A stretch of DNA of 9,420 nucleotides. Origin: an archaeon (GTDB lineage: Archaea > Hydrothermarchaeota > Hydrothermarchaeia > Hydrothermarchaeales > Hydrothermarchaeaceae). The stretch covers positions 1-9,420 of the forward strand of contig JAHJSX010000183.1 in assembly GCA_018830205.1 (NCBI GenBank). Direction: 5' to 3'. Of the stretch, positions 5,131 through 9,420 are shown one piece after another. Positions within the stretch are counted from its first letter, which is position 1, and each line of letters opens with the position of its first letter. A model generated the notes under the pieces. The model was not told the DNA's origin. It did not search any database and saw nothing but the letters and a program-made list of their open reading frames with translations. Both the position numbers and the translations under genes were made by a program.

Positions 5131-6351
5131 ATGGAAAACACTGTCAACAAACATCTGATTTTTGGGCTATTGCTTCTTGCATTCATGTTAGCAGGATGCA
5201 CAGGGGACACACCCGCACAGGTCACTTCAGGCCAGGGCGGCTCTGCCACAAAAACAACCTCCACGCCGCCTCCTCCAAATTACGGCGAGTTATATGACGC
5301 AGACGACCTGTTCCCTGCAGGAGCAGCTTATAACTGGAAAGACGTGGCCCAGGACCTTGCGAAGGTCCAGAGCATCATTGGTACGGATGCAGAGGTCGTT
5401 TCCCACGCTTCACGGGATTTTGAGATTAACGGCGTAAAGGGAAACCTGCTGGTTGTAGAAGGGAAAACTGGCGAAGATGCAGAAAAAGCGGTTTCAGGCT
5501 ATCTAACTGGCGCGTCTTCGTGGATATCATTTTATGAAATCCGTGAGGATGTAACCATCGGGGAAGGAATAGAGGCAAGAAACCTCCTGACGCTAAAAGA
5601 CAATGGGGGTACGTGCACGCTGCTATGGAACGGCCACGCCTATGCCTTCTTTGTGTACCTTTCAAGCTACGATGTAAACCCCTATGAAACCGGCAAACAA
5701 ATATCAGAAGAAATCCTTTTGAACAATCCATTCCTGTACGAAGAAGCAGTGGTATCTGAAACGCCGCCCCCGGAACCAACCTTGAAGCCGGCAACCACAA
5801 CAAAAGAACCGGTCTCCTTTGATGCAATTGCGGTCGGGGGATGGTCTGGAAGCGGCACATGCGGCGGAATGTCAATCATAGATGGATATTTCATATGCCC
5901 TGGCGGGAAGATAAGGGGCGGCCAGACCCTTAACAACCTGGGCTTCTCGATTAAGGGGACATGGGATACAGGCGAAGAAGAGTACGGAGACGGTAAAATC
6001 TATGACACAATAACAGTTGATTACACATATACGGCCCAGGCCGACAGGTCTGTCACAGGCAAACTAGAAGAGACCTGGGTTTATCTTGAAAAATCCGATG
6101 CATTGCAGCTTGTGGGAAGCTGCCAGCTCTATCTCCAGAGGGTGGAAGGCGAGGTTGACATGAGCGACTGCGAATCAAGTACCATCACCACCGCCGGGGG
6201 CGGCCAGTGCACATCAGACTACCAGTGCGGAAGGTGCTGGTACTGCGATGATGGGACCTGCAGGTATGGCGGCCAGGGTGCCTCAGGATGCTATCGCGGT
6301 TATTCAGATGGATATATCAAATTGGAAAATCAGTGGTTCCCAATCTCGTGA
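5131..6351 (+). CDS. Secreted lipoprotein with cysteine-rich C-terminal module
   Basis: The 406-residue protein begins with a lysine/hydrophobic signal ending in the lipobox LAGC (C23), so it is probably exported and lipid-anchored. A threonine/proline-rich linker (40-50) follows. Domain 1 (about 51-205) is mixed alpha/beta and shows no active site I recognise. A second Thr/Pro linker (208-228) leads to a glycine-rich, beta-rich domain (229-345) with C244, C256 and C331. The tail 360-387 holds six cysteines (C360, C366, C369, C372, C377, C387) spaced as in small disulphide-knotted or EGF-like modules. GGAG at 5117-5120 and homology-free upstream codons favour the ATG at 5131. The next gene starts four bases after the stop. 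I do not recognise the family; surface binding or adhesion is plausible. Confidence 0.85.
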   Translation: MENTVNKHLIFGLLLLAFMLAGCTGDTPAQVTSGQGGSATKTTSTPPPPNYGELYDADDLFPAGAAYNWKDVAQDLAKVQSIIGTDAEVVSHASRDFEINGVKGNLLVVEGKTGEDAEKAVSGYLTGASSWISFYEIREDVTIGEGIEARNLLTLKDNGGTCTLLWNGHAYAFFVYLSSYDVNPYETGKQISEEILLNNPFLYEEAVVSETPPPEPTLKPATTTKEPVSFDAIAVGGWSGSGTCGGMSIIDGYFICPGGKIRGGQTLNNLGFSIKGTWDTGEEEYGDGKIYDTITVDYTYTAQADRSVTGKLEETWVYLEKSDALQLVGSCQLYLQRVEGEVDMSDCESSTITTAGGGQCTSDYQCGRCWYCDDGTCRYGGQGASGCYRGYSDGYIKLENQWFPIS

Positions 6352-6355
6352 TAAT

Positions 6356-6745
6356 ATGAAAACATTGAGCTTGCTTGTCACTTCAATGGTTTTAGGGCTA
6401 ATACTCTCCACCGGGAGCGCGATTGCGCAGGATGAAGACTCCACAGACTCGAACATTTCAGCAGACCTCGAAAAACTCAATGTCACGCGCACAAACGACT
6501 CAAACATCACAAGGCATCTCAAGGGCGCGGTATCGGGCGTTGATGGCCGCGTAATCAGCCAGGAACCGGCAAAGGTGGTCGCGGGCGTTGAAGGCGGCAT
6601 TGTTGGGCAGGAAACCCCTGCCGCCGCCATCACAACAGAGCCGCCAATCACCACACCAGAACCAATTGAGAAGCCTGCCTGCGGCCCGACAACACTTCTC
6701 GCTTTAGCAATACTCCCGCTAATGTTTAGAAGAAAAAATCAGTAG
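6356..6745 (+). CDS. Small exported protein with C-terminal CGP-CTERM-like anchor
   Basis: The 129-residue protein has a signal peptide (1-24, probable cut after AIA). Its low-complexity mature region is rich in Thr, Pro and acidic residues. Four N-x-S/T sequons (N33, N42, N47, N50) suggest N-glycosylation. A degenerate repeat follows: residues 59-70 and 75-86 align as V-S/A-G-V-D/E-G-R/G-V/I-I/V-S/G-Q-E. The tail has CGP (109-111), a hydrophobic stretch (112-123) and basic RRK (125-127), the three-part pattern of the CGP-CTERM sorting signal described mainly in Thermococcales. The cysteine is thought to be the lipid-attachment or processing point; the family assignment is from memory of the pattern. 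It starts four bases after the lipoprotein gene's stop with no ribosome site, suggesting coupled translation and a shared role at the cell surface. Confidence 0.8.
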   Translation: MKTLSLLVTSMVLGLILSTGSAIAQDEDSTDSNISADLEKLNVTRTNDSNITRHLKGAVSGVDGRVISQEPAKVVAGVEGGIVGQETPAAAITTEPPITTPEPIEKPACGPTTLLALAILPLMFRRKNQ

Positions 6746-6781
6746 CATGTGCCCGAAATCCTCCCAAATGTATGGATAAAG

Positions 6782-6789
6782 TTTATAAA
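6782..6789 (+). promoter_or_regulatory. TATA box of the translation-gene operon
   Basis: TTTATAAA, a near-consensus archaeal TATA box, is centred at 6785-6786. That is about 30 bases before the L44e ATG at 6816 and predicts a leaderless or almost leaderless first gene. It is the only strong promoter seen before the five-gene cluster. Confidence 0.65.
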
Positions 6790-6815
6790 CGTTATTTCTA
6801 TATGTAGTGCCTATC

Positions 6816-7100
6816 ATGAAGTTCCCAAGAGAAAAAAGAGTAAACTGCCCAAAATGCAAGAAGCACACGGTTCACGAGGTGCTGAAGGTCAAAAAGAGGA
6901 AGGCCTCGGAGCTAAAGCAGGGCCAGAGGCAGTTCAGGCGCGTTATGGCCGGTTACGGCGGATTCCCGCGGCCGCAGCTCAAGGGAGCAGGAAAACCAAC
7001 AAAGAAGGTAAGCATAATCTTAAAATGCAAGGAGTGCACAAAGGCCCGAAACGTAAAGGGCTTCCGTGTCAAGACCTTCGAAATCGTGGAGGCGTCCTGA
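6816..7100 (+). CDS. rpl44e: Ribosomal protein L44e (eL42)
   Basis: This 94-residue protein of the large ribosomal subunit, near the tRNA exit site, has the family's zinc ribbon: C11/C14 and C71/C74. It also has the signature GYGGFPRP at 46-53, and GKPTKK at 59-64. Length matches archaeal L44e. The ATG at 6816 is chosen over a GTG at 6807 because it begins the conserved MKFPREKR and fits the TATA spacing. S27e starts one base after its stop. Confidence 0.96.
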   Translation: MKFPREKRVNCPKCKKHTVHEVLKVKKRKASELKQGQRQFRRVMAGYGGFPRPQLKGAGKPTKKVSIILKCKECTKARNVKGFRVKTFEIVEAS

Positions 7101-7101
7101 A

Positions 7102-7287
7102 ATGGAGCGCGCCACGCACCCAAAGACAAGATTTTTGCGCGTGAAGTGCGTTGACTGCGACAACGAGCAGGTAATGTTCGGGTCAGCCACAACAATTGTA
7201 AAGTGCAATGTATGCGGGAGGACCCTCTCCGAACCAAGGGGAGGAAAAGCCAAGATTCTTACAAAGATTGTAGCAGTTTTGGAGTGA
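7102..7287 (+). CDS. rps27e: Ribosomal protein S27e
   Basis: This 61-residue small-subunit zinc-ribbon protein has C16/C19 and C35/C38, with the typical FLRVKCVDCDNEQVMF core and KCNVCGRTL-EPRGGKA. GGAGG at 7088-7092, nine bases before the ATG and inside the L44e gene, supports this start. Its stop overlaps the ribosome site of the aIF2-alpha gene. The L44e-S27e-aIF2-alpha order is widespread in archaea. Confidence 0.96.
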   Translation: MERATHPKTRFLRVKCVDCDNEQVMFGSATTIVKCNVCGRTLSEPRGGKAKILTKIVAVLE

Positions 7288-7293
7288 GGGGTG
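7286..7293 (+). promoter_or_regulatory. Ribosome binding site deciding the GTG start of aIF2-alpha
   Basis: GAGGGGTG begins within the S27e stop codon and lies nine bases before GTG at 7303. An in-frame TAG at 7297-7299 rules out any earlier start, and the next internal methionine is at residue 16, inside the S1 domain. GTG at 7303 is therefore the start. Confidence 0.65.
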
Positions 7294-7302
7294 TGGTAGC
7301 GG

Positions 7303-8100
7303 GTGGTACAGAAAAAGGAAAGTCTCCCTTCCTCCAATGACCTTGTGATGTGCACTGTTACCAAGGTGTTTGCACACGGGGCATTCGCAAAGCTTGACGA
7401 GTATTCTGAAAAAGACGGCTTCATTCACATATCCGAGGTTGCATCCACATGGATAAAGAACATCAGGGATTTCGTCAAAGAGGGCCAGAAAGTCGTCGCG
7501 AAGGTACTCTCCGTCGATGTGGCAAAGGGGCACATTGACCTTTCAATTCGTAGGGTTAGCGAGGCCCAGAGAAAGAACAAACTACAGGAGTGGAAGAGGT
7601 CCCAGAAATCAGACAAGCTTCTTGAGATTGCCTCAAAGGAGGCCAAGAAGACCCTAAAGCAGGCATACAAGGAAGTGGGATTCCCGCTTGAGGAGAAATA
7701 CGGCGAGACCTACACAGGGCTTGAGGAGCTGACAATCGTTGGAAAGAAGGCCTTCAAGGGCCTTGACATTCCGGAGGTATGGGTGGAGCCCCTTATCAAG
7801 GTGGCAAACGAGAACATCGTTTTGCCAACTGTCAACATAACCGGGTACCTTGATTTGAGATGCCAGCTTCCAAACGGCATCGACGTCATAAAAGAGGCCC
7901 TTATTTTTGCGCGCGACGCACAGTACGGCGTGGACGTAAAAGTGGAAACAAAATACATCAAGTCGCCAAGGTTCAGCGTAAACGTAATAGCGCCCGAGTA
8001 CAAGGAGGCAGAAGAGACCTTAAAACTGGTTGCAGAACGGGCAATTGGAAAAATAAAAGAGCGTGGCGGCGAGGGAACCTTTAATAGGGAACAGAAATGA
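7303..8100 (+). CDS. eif2a: Translation initiation factor 2 subunit alpha (aIF2-alpha)
   Basis: The 265-residue protein is the alpha subunit of the heterotrimeric factor that delivers initiator tRNA to the small subunit. Residues 8-85 form an S1-type RNA-binding domain (MCTVTKVFAHGAFAKLDEY, then GFIHISEV). A helical middle domain spans roughly 88-170. The alpha/beta C-terminal domain, from about 172, contacts the gamma subunit. Length is the usual one for archaea. Translation starts at GTG (7303), set by a ribosome site and an upstream stop. Nop10 starts two bases after the TGA. Confidence 0.96.
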   Translation: MVQKKESLPSSNDLVMCTVTKVFAHGAFAKLDEYSEKDGFIHISEVASTWIKNIRDFVKEGQKVVAKVLSVDVAKGHIDLSIRRVSEAQRKNKLQEWKRSQKSDKLLEIASKEAKKTLKQAYKEVGFPLEEKYGETYTGLEELTIVGKKAFKGLDIPEVWVEPLIKVANENIVLPTVNITGYLDLRCQLPNGIDVIKEALIFARDAQYGVDVKVETKYIKSPRFSVNVIAPEYKEAEETLKLVAERAIGKIKERGGEGTFNREQK

Positions 8101-8102
8101 AA

Positions 8103-8252
8103 ATGCATTATTGCAGAAAGTGCAGGATTTATACTCTTGTGGAAACCTGCAAAAGGTGCGGGAGTGAGACAATAAAACCAACACCTGCAAAATTTTCACC
8201 GCCCGACACCTACGGAAAATACCGCAGAAAGCTCAAAATGGAGTCAAGATAG
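8103..8252 (+). CDS. nop10: Ribosome biogenesis protein Nop10
   Basis: This 49-residue protein is part of the H/ACA ribonucleoprotein that pseudouridylates rRNA with Cbf5, Gar1 and L7Ae. A zinc ribbon is formed by C4/C7 and C16/C19. The conserved FSPPDTYGKYRRKLK at 31-45 packs against Cbf5. Its length matches archaeal Nop10. It sits two bases after aIF2-alpha and its stop codon abuts the next ATG directly, so it is firmly in the operon. Confidence 0.95.
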   Translation: MHYCRKCRIYTLVETCKRCGSETIKPTPAKFSPPDTYGKYRRKLKMESR

Positions 8253-9038
8253 ATGGACTTCTACCTGAAGGAAACGCAAAAGCCAAAACTTGTAAACCCC
8301 ATATTAATTGAGGGGCTCCCAGGAATTGGCTATGTCGGCCGCATTGCAGCAAAACACCTTGTTTCAGAGCTAGGTGCCCAGAAATTTGCGATTTTGCACT
8401 CCCATCATTTTCAGCCCCAGGTAATCATAAAAAAGAGCGGCATGATTCAAACAATGAAAAATGAATTTTACTTTTGGAAGGCGAAAAACAAGACCCAGCG
8501 CGACCTCATCATCATAGTGGGAAATACCCAGAGCATGTCGCCAGAGGGCCAGTACGCGCTGTCTGAAAAACTGCTTGACATTGTCGAGCCATACAAACCA
8601 GAATTAATCTACACGCTCGGAGGCCTCGGCATGGGCCAGATGGTTGAGAAGCCCAGGGTTTATGGCGCTGTAACCCACAAGAAGCTCATACCCTCGCTTG
8701 AGGAGCTCGGCGTCATCGTAAGAAGGGACGAAATAGGGCAAATCATAGGGGTAAGCGGCCTTTTGCTTGCCCTTTCACGCCTTCGGGGCATCCCCGGGGT
8801 GTGCCTCATGGGCGAGACAAGCGGATTCTACATGGACCCGCTCTCAGCAAAGGCCGTTCTTGATGTGCTGGCCACGCTCCTGAACGTCGAGGTCGACATC
8901 AAAAAGCTTTCAAAGCGCGCGAAGGCAGCCGAGAAGCGAGTCGCCGAGGCCCAGAAGGTCGAGAAGAAAATCATGGAAGACATGGGCGTCATCCAGAAAA
9001 GCGAGCCCACGCCCGATGACATGAGATATATTGGGTAG
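8253..9038 (+). CDS. PAC2 family protein (proteasome assembly chaperone-like)
   Basis: This 261-residue protein belongs to the PAC2 superfamily, whose archaeal members include the proteasome assembly/chaperone proteins PbaA and PbaB. GLPGIGYVGR lies at 21-30, and ELIYTLGGLGMG and CLMGETSGFYMDP come later, as in that family. Residues 216-245 form a charged coiled coil. The C-terminus ends in MRYIG; the tyrosine is third from the end, one residue off the HbYX pattern used to dock on the proteasome. It follows Nop10 with no gap. The biochemical role in this organism is inferred from the family. Confidence 0.9.
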   Translation: MDFYLKETQKPKLVNPILIEGLPGIGYVGRIAAKHLVSELGAQKFAILHSHHFQPQVIIKKSGMIQTMKNEFYFWKAKNKTQRDLIIIVGNTQSMSPEGQYALSEKLLDIVEPYKPELIYTLGGLGMGQMVEKPRVYGAVTHKKLIPSLEELGVIVRRDEIGQIIGVSGLLLALSRLRGIPGVCLMGETSGFYMDPLSAKAVLDVLATLLNVEVDIKKLSKRAKAAEKRVAEAQKVEKKIMEDMGVIQKSEPTPDDMRYIG

Positions 9039-9042
9039 TTAA

Positions 9043-9051
9043 TTTTAAGTA
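9043..9051 (+). promoter_or_regulatory. Possible TATA box of the EndoQ-like gene
   Basis: TTTTAAGTA is centred at about 9047, 26 bases before the ATG at 9073, which fits a leaderless transcript separate from the translation operon. The match is weaker than the other boxes, and read-through from the PAC2 gene is possible. Confidence 0.35.
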
Positions 9052-9072
9052 TTTCCGAAGGAAGCTAAATCC

Positions 9073-9420
9073 ATGCTCCTTGACTGCGACTTTCACATCC
9101 ACAGCCGGTACTCGCAAGCGACTTCAAAGAACATGACGCTTGAGAACATCTCGGTGCAGGCGCCGCGCAAGGGCCTGCATCTCATGGGCACAGGGGATGC
9201 GCTTCATCCGGCGTGGCTTTCTGACATTGAAAAACTTAAGGAATTTTCTGAGGGGATTTACGAAAAAAACAATTTCAAATTCATTATCACGACCGAGGTG
9301 GAGGATGCCCGTCGCGTGCATCACTTGATTTTTTTGCCTTCTGTTAGCGCGGCAAAGGGCCTTTCCGAGTCATTGAAAAAGCACTCGAAGGACCTTGCGG
9401 CCGATGGCCGTCCGAAGCTT
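9073..9420 (+). CDS. EndoQ-like PHP-domain endonuclease (partial, C-terminus missing)
   Basis: Only the first 116 residues are in the window. They show the PHP metal-binding start DFHIHS (6-11), then RYSQATSKNMTLENI, LMGTGDALHPAW (37-48) and TTEVED (73-78). These match the archaeal/Bacillus family of endonuclease Q, which nicks DNA 5' of deaminated bases such as uracil and hypoxanthine and of abasic sites. H8, H10, D42, H45 and E75 are candidate metal ligands. It lies 34 bases after the PAC2 gene. The zinc-finger and C-terminal parts of EndoQ lie beyond the edge, so full function cannot be checked. Confidence 0.85.
   Translation, partial: MLLDCDFHIHSRYSQATSKNMTLENISVQAPRKGLHLMGTGDALHPAWLSDIEKLKEFSEGIYEKNNFKFIITTEVEDARRVHHLIFLPSVSAAKGLSESLKKHSKDLAADGRPKL

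Noticed and set aside
5426..5875. Leftward 149-codon frame within the lipoprotein gene
   Set aside because: Antisense shadow; arginine/leucine-rich with no domain features.
7020..7533. Leftward open frames across L44e, S27e and aIF2-alpha
   Set aside because: Antisense to securely identified translation genes.
1..9420. CRISPR array, tRNA/rRNA genes, insertion sequences or a defence system
   Set aside because: No regularly spaced repeats, cloverleaf-like segments, transposase frames or terminal inverted repeats were seen; almost all coding space is explained by ordinary archaeal genes.

Overview
The window looks like chromosomal DNA of an archaeon with moderate GC content and tightly packed genes. 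The archaeal assignment rests on a cluster of archaeal/eukaryal translation genes (ribosomal proteins L44e and S27e, initiation factor aIF2-alpha, Nop10), a GINS replication factor, formylmethanofuran:tetrahydromethanopterin formyltransferase (Ftr), a CGP-CTERM-like anchor, and TATA boxes centred about 26-30 bases before many start codons. Ftr implies a tetrahydromethanopterin/methanofuran C1 pathway, which fits a euryarchaeal-type lineage. I cannot place the organism more precisely from this sequence alone.

Left part (1-2930): a truncated gene for a secreted protein (CxxC segment plus a carboxypeptidase-regulatory-like beta domain) runs off the left edge. It shares a 68-base divergent promoter region with trxB. 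The trxB stop overlaps the ftr start (ATGA). The thioredoxin reductase keeps its redox CxxC and FAD motifs but lacks the classical NADPH motifs. A rhomboid protease gene converges on ftr with overlapping stop codons.

Middle part (2930-5032): a roughly 380-base AT-rich intergenic region ends in a strong dyad symmetry directly before a TATA box. That promoter drives a 73-residue protein of unknown function with a possible winged-helix-like pattern, followed by a hairpin/T-run terminator. Next come a 52-residue protein with one zinc-knuckle motif and a CPBP (CAAX-type) membrane protease. The protease gene converges, again with overlapping ends, on a GINS subunit gene.

Right part (5033-9420): divergent from GINS is a two-gene cell-surface unit. 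It encodes an N-terminally lipidated multidomain protein with a cysteine-rich tail, then a small glycosylation-site-rich protein ending in a CGP-CTERM-like signal. After a TATA box follows the compact operon L44e, S27e, aIF2-alpha, Nop10, PAC2-family protein. The last gene, cut by the right edge, is an EndoQ-type PHP-domain protein.

Most of the window is housekeeping. The parts that deserve a closer look are the trxB-ftr pair with its unusual reductase, the dyad-controlled small gene, the two neighbouring surface proteins with different predicted cysteine-based anchors, and the partial CxxC protein sharing the trxB promoter.
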